From Bactrocera neohumeralis (Eukaryota; Arthropoda; Insecta; Diptera; Tephritidae), in contig NC_065922.1 of NCBI RefSeq assembly GCF_024586455.1, positions 28,764,089-28,828,088 of the forward strand: a stretch of DNA of 64,000 nucleotides, in the 5' to 3' direction. Below the pieces are notes generated by a model, which was not told the origin of the DNA, made no database searches, and was given only the letters and a program-made list of their open reading frames with translations. Shown piece by piece: positions 36,726 through 47,880 of this stretch; position 1 is the stretch's first letter; every line of letters starts with the position of its first letter. The translations under genes and the position numbers were made by a program.

Positions 36726-37842
36726 AAATTTTGTTTCAATATGAGTGGTTTCTATTATAACGTTGTCCTTCGCCTATAAACTTATGAAAGGTGATGTTAG
36801 CTTGTTTTGCATTTTAGGTGCTGAATTTTAATATTACCCAATTTTACTATCATTAGCTTATATCTATTGAATACTAAGGCAAATATTAATTAAAAATATA
36901 TGTATATATATTCGCCTTTGACATATTATTATTATATTCGCTTTCTTTATTTCTCATTCAATATTTTTTATATCTCAGATTTTAATCTATAAATTTCAAT
37001 TACTTGTTCTTAATGACTTCATTGTTCAGCAAAAAAGAAACTTGATATTTCATTGTTGCTTAATTAACTTAAGCCGTCTACAAATTTATGGCGGATATAC
37101 GGCTTAGGTCCGTCTGCGTGAAAAGTAGCAACACAAAATGTAATCTACTGGATTCTCAATTAAGTGCAATGTTTTTTATACAAATAATTCCGTTTTTTTT
37201 CAACTAATTTCGTCTAATTACATATTGTGAGGAAGTATATGGAAGTTATGTAAATACATATGTATAAGCAGTTTTTATTTTATCCATAATTAAGAGCGTT
37301 ATAGCCATACTGAAATTATTTATTTCTAGTTGTGTGTGGCTTTCCTGATATTTATATCGTTAATATTGAAAGTATGGCAAGAAAAAGAGGCGGATATTTT
37401 TGCAATAATGGCGCATGCAAGGTTGTCAATTATTGCTGGTTTTTATTAAGGGATCTAGTGATAAAAAAACAACTGTAATTAATTTTTTTTCAGGGATCTA
37501 GTTATGAAGAAAAATCCATAATTAAATTGTAAGTGATGGTATAATTGTCATTACACATATTTATCATTACAAACTAATTTATTTATTATATTATTTGATT
37601 ACCTACAAGTTAATTCTGTATATTTTTTATAACTAGATTTTCTTTAACTATTTAGTTTACTTTATTTAGTTACAAATTTCATTACAATCAATATCGAATT
37701 GTTCGATTACTTTCAATCAACCGGCGTTAATGCAATAGTTATCAATATGTCAACGTAGTACACTACAAGTTTCTATCTAGCTAAGAATTTACTTTCAGCA
37801 AGCATCTTCAGCTTGCCCTTTCCACTTAAATATTTGCCCTAA
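36726..37842. other. No gene seen
   Basis: GGGATCTAGTGAT / GGGATCTAGTTAT occurs twice (about 37451 and 37494), a 43-bp local repeat. Otherwise unassigned. Confidence 0.4.
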
Positions 37843-38146
37843 TGCCTTACACCAAAAGCGCTAACGACTTTTAAACGATTTATGCATATTGATTTGTACG
37901 CTCAGCAGCTGTCCCGCAGCCCCAATCACTTTACCGGCAGCGACACCGCAATTCACTGTTCACGTGATCTTTCCAGTTCATTGATTCAGAGAAATCGTAT
38001 GCGTAACAGACATTTACAAGTCGGCAAGTGCTCGTCGCTCATATGCATATCGTGTAACACGAACACAGAATACGGCATTACAAATGCCGCCGCTGCTGTC
38101 TTTGCACGGCAATCGATAGCACTATCAAAATTATGTAGAAGCATGT
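37843..38146 (+). other. Weak candidate exon or enhancer, donor at 38147
   Basis: This patch is less AT-rich than its flanks and is open in one plus-strand frame from 37843 (ATG at 37882) to a GTAAGT at 38147, which would leave the frame in phase 2. The 88-residue product contains an Ala5-type run and scattered Cys and has no recognisable domain. A possible acceptor, GTGATCTTTCCAG, ends at 37976. It could be a second-promoter first exon feeding the exon at 39639, or simply a conserved enhancer. The GTAAGT hexamer alone is expected many times in 64 kb, so confidence is low. Confidence 0.2.
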
Positions 38147-39040
38147 AAGTTTTTATCGCTGCTACGTACGCTCACCGGCGTAACCATCAAATTTAAACAG
38201 AAAACTTTAATATATGTATGTATAAGAGAAAACAAAAAAAAAAAATAAAATAAAATGACACGATCAACACTGTATTCATCGAACAAATGATTCAAATGCA
38301 AAGCGGTGGGAGGTATAAGTATATATACTTACATATAATATATTATATTTTTACACATATGGATATATCTATATATTATATCAAGTGTTTACATTCTGTA
38401 ACTGCATTAAAGATGAGTGCTACTTAATAGTTTTCACTGTACGATCGCCATTTGGAGGCTCTTCCGACAGACAAACAAGTTGGCCGCATGTCTGTCGCGG
38501 CGCAGCGTTTGTTGTGCGCATTGATTTCCGATTGTTTCCGGTTAAAACTAGATGTTGTATGAAATGAAAACAAAATGTAAATATATATTTCATTAAGAGT
38601 TGTGTAGCGCTGCTGGAATTTTCCGACGTTATTAGTTACAAGTTTATTAGTGGATATACGCGCACAAATATTATATTATACATGCAGGCATATTTATGCG
38701 CAATCAGTGGAGAAATGGTGGTGCATTTATTACTGTTAACGATTACAAACGATGCGCTGACATTTGTTGTTAGCGCATTTGGGCGTTTAATAAATTGTGG
38801 TTAACTTCGCATTTTTAGAGAAATGGAAATGTGTTTGTTTATAACTATTTCTATAAATTATCTCGTTACAATTAATGTGAACATAAACACATCTAACTTC
38901 GTTTTGTCATTTCTTAGATATGTAGTTAGATTTAACCGCTATCCTTTTGTAAAGAAATCTGTGTGCGAAAGCAATACACAATTTTGCAGTTTAATTTAAT
39001 CCAAGAGAGGTTGCAGATATCTCATTAAGCTGATATAACC
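38147..39040. other. No gene seen
   Basis: ATATATA microsatellite strings lie at 38315-38380. A less AT-rich patch lies at 38430-38560. No exon evidence beyond chance. Confidence 0.4.
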
Positions 39041-39044
39041 GCTT

Positions 39045-39405
39045 GCTATTCGATCGCTGTTTGCTCATGACTGCCTCTTATTTTTATGCCAGTTGTCTGT
39101 TCGATTCACCAATTTTACAGTTTTGACCTATGTTTCATTATGACTGCTTGTCCTATTTATACCAGTTGTTTGTTCGTTTCACTAATTATACAATTTTGAT
39201 CTCTATTTGGGTGAAATTGTTTATTATTTTTATGACAGTTGTCTGTTCGACTCGCTAATCATACAATTTTGATCTCTTTTTGATTATGACTGCTTATCTT
39301 ATTTACACCAGTTGTCTGTTCGATTCACTAATTTTACATTTTTAAACTTTATTTGATTATGACTACTCATTCTATTTATGTCAATTGTCGATTCAGCACT
39401 TGTCC
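39045..39405. repeat. 73-bp minisatellite, nearly 5 units
   Basis: AGTTGTCTGTTCGATTCACC and close variants begin at 39091, 39164, 39237 and 39310, with a last degenerate AATTGTCGATTCAG at 39383: four successive offsets of exactly 73 bp. Each unit continues AATTWTACANTTTTGA and TGATTATGACTGCT and ends TATTTATRCC. Units differ by substitutions but keep their length. Confidence 0.95.
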
Positions 39406-39638
39406 ATTTTGGACCATCTACGAACGTTATTTGTATACCATAAAGTAAATTTCCATGGGGTGACTTCAGGATATTGAAAAAATTCTGTCCACTTATTTTT
39501 ATTTATATTTTCTTTTTTTTTAATTTTTTATGTAAGTCTTCTATTAAATATCAATTATTAAACTTATACAAATAAATATAAAATATAAAAATAATATAAA
39601 TATATATATTTCTAATAAATTTTCTTTTTTATTTGCAG

Positions 39639-39742
39639 ATTTTTTTCTATATTTCGGGTGATATTCATAGCCGTTAATTTTATTCGTATATAATTGATGG
39701 GAATCATCAAAGCGGAACTACTAGATCAGTTAGTCTAATCAG
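39639..39742 (+). other. Candidate 104-nt non-coding (5-prime UTR) exon
   Basis: Upstream signals are a CTAAT branch-point motif at 39612-39616, the pyrimidine tract TTTCTTTTTT and the acceptor ATTTGCAG ending at 39638. The downstream donor is ATCAG|GTGAGT at 39743, close to consensus. All three plus-strand frames contain a stop, so if spliced it is an untranslated exon. It contains one complete upstream ORF (39697-39738, MGIIKAELLDQLV then TAA), with G at +4 but T at -3. It lies on the same strand as the leader at 4242-6220, so the simplest model joins them across a 33-kb intron. RNA evidence is needed to confirm it. Confidence 0.5.
39697..39738 (+). CDS. 13-codon upstream ORF in the candidate UTR exon
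   Basis: ATG GGA ATC ... GTC TAA lies entirely inside the 104-nt candidate exon and stops 4 nt before its donor. If the exon is real, any mRNA including it would carry this short ORF ahead of the main start, a usual way to lower translation. The start context is only moderate. Peptide function is not implied. Confidence 0.3.
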   Translation: MGIIKAELLDQLV

Positions 39743-40296
39743 GTGAGTTATTAAGATAACGCAAAGTAAATAACTAGGAGCAAACTAAAAAAAATATAAT
39801 TAATTAAACTTTGTAAAAATAGATATATGCATATTTGTTTTTGTTCTACTACTACCTTAGAAGACAATAGGAATACCTATATTGTGAACGTAACGTTTGA
39901 ATGCGATATTATAGATCAGACGTAAATTAGTAAAGAATAATAATACTTCTGAATTACTATATAGTATAAATAAAGGATTATTTAAGTATATTAAATATAT
40001 AAGCGACAACTATACAAAGAAATTAAAAAAGAAAAAAAAAATAAATAGATAACAAAAATCAAATTATATGAGAAGCTTTCTCCGAGCTGAAATATTATTT
40101 TCATATAAATTGAACTATAGTATATAACTGGATTATATTCTATATCATTCCCTATTCAATAACTGAACACTAACAACAATTTAGGAGAGATTTGCTTTAA
40201 AACCGAATCTTCGCAATATAAAAAACAGTATACAAAAATCTATCTAAATCTTAGACCTTTCTAAAACCTCTCAAAGTTTTTGCCGCTATAAATATT
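39743..40296. other. Intron start after the small exon; no gene
   Basis: AT-rich sequence immediately downstream of the GTGAGT donor. No acceptor with matching context was recognised later in the window. Confidence 0.35.
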
Positions 40297-40400
40297 GGGC
40301 AGTCGAAAAAGTCTTTTCGTATTCCTAATAAAATTTTAATTAATTTTTTTTATTTTTATGCAAAAGTTATGAAACTTTTATAGCATTTATCCTAGTATAT
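40297..40400 (+). mobile_element. Solo mariner-type end fragment
   Basis: GGGCAGTCGAAAAAGTCTTT then TCGTATTCCTAATAAAATTT resembles the left end of the mariner at 45239 (GTAGTCGAAAATGTCTTTTC, GTATTTCTAATCAAACTTGA). No opposite end was found within the following kilobase. Confidence 0.65.
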
Positions 40401-41120
40401 TAAAAACTAATCAGCTATATCTGGTTTCTGCACAAACGCAACGTAACTTCACTATACATACAATACATTTATGCATGCTTATAAAAAAAAACATTAAATC
40501 AAACTCACAGCCATAAAAAAGTTCAGAACCTTCACACCACATATTATACGAACGCACTCTTAGTTCCACCTTCGGGTCATATTTTATACGCGACTTATCG
40601 GCACTTGAAAAATTTGCTGATCGCTGCTGCAAATTCCAGCATATAAAGAGTTTAGGGGCTTATCGAAAAGAATTAAATCAGTGCAGAAAAATCGTTTGGT
40701 AATAATAAATTAATCGTTGCAAGCGCTAATTTATTTCATACCACATGTTATGAAAAATGCTCAAATAAAAAAATTCAAAATAGCATACATACGCCATTTG
40801 ATTAGCCAGATTCCGATACTTCGTGATTGATGAAAAATAAAAAAATTGCTGAGAGAATTTATTGCTCATAAATAAGGCGATTTATTGTCAAGTAGCTGAA
40901 TGTTGGTATAATTTTTATTTTTGCTTTGACTTTTACTTTGTTGAAGTGCTCTCACAATAATATATTAATTTTTTTTTAATAATATTTTTTAATGAATGTG
41001 GGGTTGTTTTGTTTTATTTTAAGTTTTGTGCTGATAGCAATATTTATGTGCGGTTTTGGCAACAATTTTTTTACGTGACAGAAAATTAAATGCTTTCCAT
41101 GAATGAAAAATTAAATAAAA
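40401..41120. other. No gene seen
   Basis: The 73-codon minus-strand frame at 40411-40632 has no recognisable motif. The remainder is AT-rich. Confidence 0.4.
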
Positions 41121-41157
41121 AACTATAATACTCTGTAGCAACTGGTTGCAAGAATAT
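41121..41157 (+). repeat. Hairpin terminus of the 1-640 repeat family
   Basis: AACTATAATACTCTGTAGCA, then ACTGGTTGCAAGAATATA, parallels AACTATAATACTCTCTTAGC, AACATTGTTGCGAGAGTATA at 581-620. The hairpin is decayed here. The body of the repeat is absent. Confidence 0.65.
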
Positions 41158-42728
41158 ACAATTGGAATTCTACACATACATTTATTACAAAATTCAGCAT
41201 AAACCATAATACCGCTTCAGAGAAATAAAAATACGACCTAATAATGCTCCTATTCACAATTTTACACCGTAACTCTATTTAGAAATCGCTTATACACCCA
41301 GCTCAGAGCAGATTGGTCTTATATATGTATATATGAACGTCCATAGCTTCTTTAACAAAAGCTGCTGCTGACTTCTTATAATGCGATTTACAAGTATATA
41401 TTTTCAGAACTTGTATAGAAATAACGGTGTTTTATAACAACCTCATAAAATTCTTCCGAAGCAAAAAAAAAAAATCTGAAAACGATTCGAACAGTTCTTT
41501 CATGCAAATGAATGAATTCTTACTTCATTCTTTGTGGCCCTTCTCTATCATTCTCTTTTATTAAATATAAATTTACCGTTACCAAATTTCAGCGCCAAAA
41601 AATGGCATTGATATTCATACATACATATATACATAAATGCATATGTATGACTGTAGTATGCATTTTGCAGTTAATTGCCTCCACTGCCGTCACAGCTGAT
41701 TGCATTTTGCATTTTCTCTAAAAATAGAATTTTTTAATAGCCCCACACAACAACACAAAGTGAAGGGAATTAAATATTTTTCGGCATTACAAAATATGCT
41801 TCATTGCACACTGGAAATACTATAAATACATACATACGAACGTAAACTGTACGAAAATAACTCAAGTCTTAAAAAAGTGCCTATATAACTTTAAAAATAG
41901 CCGCCAATATCGTTAAATGATGTGCAATACGAAGATGTATATTTATGTAATGTGCATATATACGAGTATAAGTAGCGTCAAAAAATTTTTTTACCGTTTA
42001 GAGCTCAGCAGGTCGAAAAGTTTCGCTGGTTAATGCAACAGGTGCGCAGCTGACATTTTGCTGGCGAGGGGTTTTGCAAAGGAAAAAAATTATAAAAATC
42101 AGGATTTGATCTGTTTAGAAAATTAACGGGATTATCAGTGCAGATTGATTTAATAAGAAAAAGTATGAATTTTACTAAAATAAATTTCAACAAAATTTCA
42201 GAATAAAAATTGCAAATTGAGTAACAATATGTCACTTGGCAGGGGAAAAAGTACTTTAAAGCATGTTTTCATAAGCAAAAATAAATATTTTTTAACAAAT
42301 ATATAATATTTCTTTATGAAAATATAACAATTTTGTAAATTCGTTAAAATATGATTATATTAAAAAAGTTTATTGGTCTTCAGGAACTTTCGTCTTACCT
42401 TCTTTTACGGAAGTATACTCATCTATACCTTATACAAATAAAAAGAGTTATAAAACAAGTATTGTAACAAAAATTTCTTTTAAAACTAGTTCAAGTCGAC
42501 CAGATGCTTTAGAAAATTATACATTCTCGAAACCTCTTTGAAATATATTCCTCAAAATCGTAAATCAAATATATATTTAGGAAAATATATTTTTCTTAAT
42601 TCTTCGTGGCTTCGAAGGGCTTCTTCTTTTTATAGTTAATCATTTTATTCCAAATATTTTCGAAATTCTACTTACGAATAAATTAATTCATTAGCGAAAA
42701 TTAATCTTTTCGAAATGATTTTAGCGTA
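41158..42728. other. No gene seen
   Basis: Contains CATACATACATATATACA at 41618. The 42005-42235 minus frame has no motif. Confidence 0.4.
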
Positions 42729-43090
42729 CAATCCGGGTCAATTTTGATCAGATGCCGCCGATTTAAATGCTTAGTCCATCAGTAACCGTATTTCTGTTAC
42801 TTTGAAGGCATATTCATTTTGATGATCGAAAATTAATTTTTTTCGAAACGAAACGTGCAGTTCGAGTCCAATTCGATCAGATGGTATATTGAAAACTTAA
42901 ATGCTCAGTTCATTAATAACCATATTTCCGTTCTTTTGAGAGCATATTAATTTTTTATGACTCAAAAAAATTTGAAACGGTTTTTGCGTGCAATCCGGGT
43001 GAAATTTGATCAGATAATAGACTGAAAATTTAATTATCAGTTCATTAATAATGGAATTTCCCTCACTTTGGGAGCAATTAATTTTAATTC
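42690..43090. repeat. Tandem repeat, 130-132 bp, 3 units
   Basis: ATCCGGGTCAATTTTGATCA (42731), TTCGAGTCCAATTCGATCAG (42861) and ATCCGGGTGAAATTTGATCA (42993) head three units. Each continues GAT, TAAATGCTYAGTYCATYA and TTTCYGTTMCTTTGARRGCA-type lines, then CGAAA-rich spacer. Confidence 0.85.
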
Positions 43091-44777
43091 TTTTTTTGTA
43101 CGCTCAAAACCAACTCCGACATTTTAAGGCCCCTTAGTTTTTTCTAACTAATATCAACTAAGTTAGCCACCTGCTTCAAGTCAAGTCTTTTATTATGTAT
43201 AAAATATGTAAGAAGAGTCATTTGATCCGAAAACCCCACCTAGTGTGCGGCCCTGACACAGGTATAGCATATACACCCGTAAACTCAAAGCATACAAGGC
43301 ATTATTATTATGTCGCTGCAACATGTTGGCACTGCTGGCAATCGTAAAGCAACAATAAAAAGCGAAAACAAAACTGCCTTCAATCGTGAGACGTTATTGC
43401 GAAACTTTAATTGAATTGCAATTACCTTTGCCATGGCAAGCGAACAAAGAAAAAAATATTAAAAAATATTTTAAAAAATTAGCAAAGACAGCAAAAACCA
43501 TCAATTGACCAATAAATAATAATCGCCAGCTAGTGGCGGCAACAGCTGAGCAAACAGTAGTCCTTGCCGCAAATTCCAAATTTTTTACCGCAACATAGCA
43601 CTTTTTGTATGCGCGTGTGTGTTTGTTGTGTTGCGGCTGAACATCATCACCACAGCTTTCGTTGTTGCGGAAGTTGCGCATTTGCGGTTTGCAATTTCAA
43701 GCATTACTCCAAAAGTGCAAAAAAATTGCATAATTAGTATTTCCATAAGTAGTTCTGTATATATGTAGGTATCTGTGCGCAATTTCTCACTTACATACAG
43801 ACATTTTTTTTCCTAACTGGCATTCTAATCGCTATGAAGGTCTGCCTTCCCACCGGCTTGCAGCGCGCTTGCTTTCTTTCCACTGCGCATAGTGTGCGCT
43901 GGACAGACATAAACACACAAACTCATACATATATACAGCTTCGTTTCCATAATTTTTCTCAATGCCTTTTTTACGCCAACATTTCATTTCACAAGTAGCA
44001 AATTAAAGTATCTAACAGCTACCGACAGTCGGAAGCAATTGGAGGTGTGAAACAATGTTATAATTGCTGTGTTCATTAAGAAGAAATTGAAAACAAAAAA
44101 CACATGAGCAACAACAACAACTACTTTAAATAAATATTAACTCAATTAAAGGCTAAGTGTTGCTGGTGAATTGCTACTACTTCGCACTGGCGCTACAAAG
44201 GCGCCGAGTGATGATGCCGTGGCGGTGTGCTCACACTATGTACCGTTGATTAATTTATGAGCTTTGATAAGATCACTGTCATTTCAACAAATATCGACTA
44301 GTGTTATTTTATTATTTGTAAACAAATAAATTATATATGTACACCGACTATTAGTAATTTGTTTGCTTAATTAATTGCATATTTCCTTTTACTTTGGGAT
44401 TCACTTCCGTCGGCACTTGCTCAATATTTACAGAACAAAAACCAGAGAAACGTTATTAATAAATCACGTTGCAGACAATTTGATAATGTTCAGAATACTT
44501 TGTTTACCGCTATGTTGAGTGGTTGATATTAATAGAACATTACTGAATTTTGAATTAGTTGAGTGAAATATATTATTAAATTATCTCTCTCATTTGGCTA
44601 TTGAGAAGTAAATACTTTGGTCTTATAACGTAAAGTGGTGGTTTTATGAGGAATTTCGGACTGCTTTCAATTGATAAATTTCTGTAAACCTTTTATTTAA
44701 ATTTTATGGTATTTTTTAAAAGTAGAGATGGTGTTTATAGTGTAAATAAAATTTCAAATTGAAGCATTTTAGAATTA
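43091..44777. other. No gene seen
   Basis: Less AT-rich patches at 43300-43690 and 44170-44230. The two minus frames (43394-43782) read through AAC/GCAA-rich DNA and have no recognisable domain. Confidence 0.4.
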
Positions 44778-44989
44778 AGGGGTTGTATGGGTTTCTTCGA
44801 GTAAAAAACAGCCTTTTTCCAACATTTAGCCTAGCTAGCCTCGATCGCACAAGTTCTCAAGGCTGCATCTCCGAAACCATTACTCGGATCAACTTGAAAA
44901 TTTAGGACAAAATTTTAAAATTGTTGTAGAATTTAATAAGACAATCAAAAAATTCGATTTTTTGAACCCCACAAGCCCATGTAACCCCT
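44778..44989 (-). mobile_element. Inverted-repeat element AGGGGTTACATGGG, copy 2 (short)
   Basis: The left end AGGGGTTGTATGGG (44778-44791) and the right end, reverse complement AGGGGTTACATGGG (44976-44989), match at 12 of 14 positions. The left boundary again lies in TTAAGGGG. The reverse complement aligns with the first third of copy 1 (GTCTTATTAAATTCTACAAC, GATCCGAGTAATGGTTTCGG, GAACTTGTGCGATCGAGGCT). At 212 bp it is an internal-deletion form of the 544-bp copy. Confidence 0.8.
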
Positions 44990-44999
44990 CAAAGTACTG

Positions 45000-45238
45000 T
45001 CCCAAACTTGTTAAATTTTGAAACATTTTGGATTTCCTTGATCTTGGAGCTGATGATGTCTGTAGATTCGGAAGATTTTTCAGCTTAAAATAATCTCAAA
45101 GTCAAGAACCAAACAAATTTACTATTACTATAGATGAATACTACTGATCATAATTATAATTTTTGAAAAAAATTTTTTTTTTTAAATATACTGAAATTAT
45201 TCAAAGATCGTATTCCTTTGACCATTACATGACAAATA
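45000..45238 (+). repeat. Dispersed repeat family A, copy 3
   Basis: TTTTGAAACATTTTGGATTT, CTTGATCTTGGAGCTGATGA, CAGCTTAAAATAATCTCAAA, TACTATAGATGAATACTACT and ATTCCTTTGACCATTACATG parallel copy 1 at 2957-3240 in order. It is flanked on the left by the AGGGGTT element and cut on the right by the mariner. Confidence 0.65.
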
Positions 45239-45722
45239 TGGTAGTCGAAAATGTCTTTTCGTATTTCTAATCAAACTTGAACTTATTTTTTTACATTTAT
45301 ACTAATAAATAAATAAACAAATATGTACCATTTTGGTAGACCACTTTTTGCCATTTTTCCGTTAGAGACATTATTCCATCAGTGTAAAACGAAATTTCGA
45401 AATATCAAGAACGGAAGCGAGCGAACCATTGTTGTGTTACACGAACTGATTGATACAGCATGGTCTCCGTAAACTTCAAACTTGCGTGGCATTCTTCTCT
45501 TTTTTATAAAAAAATTTCAAAATATAGCGAATTTCTTCATTATTTTCACTCATTTTTCAATAGCTATAACTGTTTTTCAACTTCCCCGAAATTCATTTTA
45601 TTTTGGTTAAATGAAGCTTAAAATCTCACTTTTACAACACTGTACGGTACGACACAATGTAGCACTGGAACACTGCGACGACAACTATTGACAAAATACG
45701 AAAATACTTTTTCGACCACCCA
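45239..45722 (-). mobile_element. Internally deleted mariner element
   Basis: The ends are inverted repeats: left TGGTAGTCGAAAATGTCTTT, right (reverse complement) TGGGTGGTCGAAAAAGTATT, both continuing TTCGTATTT. TA dinucleotides flank both sides (45237-45238 and 45723-45724), as expected for mariner target duplication. On the minus strand an ATG at 45553 starts a frame with EIRYILKFFYKKG and, after a gap, VYGDHAVS, the start of a mariner transposase. Then the sequence jumps to the C-terminus, with LTEKWQKVVYQNGTY and a stop near 45297. The catalytic D,D34D region is missing, so the 484-bp element is non-autonomous. Relationship to Ceratitis-type mariners is from memory only. Confidence 0.85.
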
Positions 45723-45724
45723 TA

Positions 45725-46915
45725 AATAATCATTATACATAATTATATGTATGAAGAACACCGATTACATAGCCATATCAATCCAGTCAGCAGACCATCA
45801 TTTCCGATCATTTACCTTTATAATACATTCTCAATTATTTGCCCTCAAATTTCACTTGAAAATTTCATAGTAATTTTTCTCCAAAGAAAAATGCCATTTT
45901 CTGTACTTCTACCTCTTCGCCTTACTATAAAAATAGGAAATCCGGCCCTTTTGCATAAATAATCGCTGGAAGTACTCAACTATCTATCGTTAATAGTAGC
46001 ATTTAACGACAGAAAGGAAAAGGCAAGAAGATAATAATAATAAACTGCTTGAGAAAAAATCGGAAAAATGCGCAAATCATGTGAGAACAAAGCGCGGTGA
46101 CGATGGACAACTTCCGAAGCGCATTAAGTAGCGGGTGTTGCAACAGCAAATAGCACATATGCATGTATTTGTATTTATATGCAAATTGCCAACAGTCTTA
46201 CATATTATATTATATAATTAACGAGTGTTTCGTGCCGTTAGTTAACGTGTTGTAATGCTGTCATGTAGTTGTTGGTTTTGAGAATGCCAGCCTTTGCATG
46301 TACACAATGACAGCTTCGTCAACGCACAGCAACAACTACAAACTGCAAGTACAAAACAAAAACTGCAACAACAACACCTATATATAACAACAATAGTGAT
46401 TTGATAATCTAACGAGATCACTAAAGCTGTTAGCTTGTTTGGCGAGCACGCTGTTCAGCGTCGTCAATGAATTTTATAACCAAATAATAGTAACATATAA
46501 TAATGTAATAGCGGATAATTTTTACAAAAACTAAAATAAAAATATTACAATCAAGCGCTGCCCTGCACGCAATTTGCTGCCACTAAAATTTCAATACACA
46601 ATTTGTTGTTACTCTTTTGTCTACATGCTAATTTCAATATGAATCTTTATTGTTGTAGTGCTGACAAGAGCGTGATCGCCACGGCATGTGGGTGGTCTAA
46701 CGCGCTCAGCGGTGCGCATTTGTGCAATTAAGTGCCGGAAAGCCAGTTTATTTGCTATTACAACTGTAGTTTGCATTCGAGAGAATCAATTCATTTCTGA
46801 TTTTGCGCATTATGTATGTATGTATATTATTAAATAAAGGCTTTAGAGACTTTCTGGCGCTGCTCTTTGTTAATAATACTAAATTTAAAAAATTTTAATT
46901 TAAAAACATTTTCCC
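45725..46915. other. No gene seen
   Basis: A less AT-rich patch at 46640-46740 (GATCGCCACGGCATGTGGGT) may be regulatory. AACAACAAC strings lie at 46340-46390. The 45747-45962 frame is unrecognisable. Confidence 0.4.
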
Positions 46916-46965
46916 CATTATTCTAACAGTCCGGGTCAATTTTGATCGGATGATTTTAGTATAAG
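46916..46965 (+). repeat. Fragment of the CCGGGTCAATTTTGATC repeat
   Basis: CAGTCCGGGTCAATTTTGAT then CGGATGATTTTAGTATA matches the head of the units at 42731-42993, 4 kb away. Confidence 0.65.
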
Positions 46966-47320
46966 AAATGTGCTGGTATATTGTTTAATTTACAAATTTT
47001 AAATAAAAAAGTAGTTCATTTTATGCAGAGTTAAGAAAAATCCCAGAACAAAAACTAATATTCTCTTTTCTGTTCAAATTAATTACAAAGGAACTCATTT
47101 GGTTATATTTATTTATGATTTATTAAAAAAAATTCATTTAAAAAAACTAATTTTTCTAGTTCGAAATAAATTTTCTTGGAATTTTCCCAACTTAACTTGT
47201 AATAAAATATTGCAAACTCTAACTAAAAATCAAATAATGGCTTTCATGACTTATATTTTACATCTCTGTATTTAAATTTGAATAATTTCTATAATTACAC
47301 TTTTTTAAACAAATTTCTTT
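46966..47320. other. No gene seen
   Basis: AT-rich spacer. Confidence 0.4.
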
Positions 47321-47324
47321 TCCG

Positions 47325-47880
47325 CTAGTTTAAAAAATGTTGATCTTAAATTCGAAAGTAAGAGCCAATATTTTTACAAAATTAGTTAATACGAAATTTT
47401 TATAAAAACAATTTAAAAAAATTAAGAACAAAATTTTCATATCAAAAAATTTAAAAAAAAAATTAACAAAATTTAAAAAAAAAATTAAAAGGAAAAGTTA
47501 AAAAAAAAAAACAAATGGAAAAGAAAAGGAAAACGAATTGCGATTTTTTATAATATACTAGTTATGCTACACTAGTTTAAAAAATATCGAATTTAAATTT
47601 AAAAATTAAAACTTAGTACTTTATAAAATTTTTTAATACAAAATTGTTATAAAAAAAATTCAAGTAAAATCAGAAATACAATTCAAAAGAGATTAAATCT
47701 AAATTGAAGTTAAAAAAGAAATTTTTTATAATAGACATCAAATATTTTAACGTTTTAATTATTCTGCTGGTTTAAAAAAATACTGAATATATTTGAAAAT
47801 AAAACCTTAGCACATTAAAATATTAGTTAATACATAATTTGTATAAAAACAATTTCAAAAATATTTTAAAAAAATTAACA
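47325..47880. repeat. AT-rich tandem repeat, about 195-247 bp, 3 units
   Basis: CTAGTTTAAAAAATGTTGAT (47325), CTAGTTTAAAAAATATCGAA (47572) and CTGGTTTAAAAAAATACTGA (47767) head units that continue with AATATTAGTTAATAC-like and GTATAAAAACAATTT-like lines. Confidence 0.7.

Larger units (their letters stand above)
6221..39638 (+). other. Inferred giant first intron (about 33 kb)
   Basis: Inferred from the GTAAGT donor at 6221 and the acceptor before 39639. The interval lacks coding frames, is very AT-rich, and is filled with decayed tandem duplications and TE relics listed separately. Other exons within it cannot be excluded. Confidence 0.35.
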
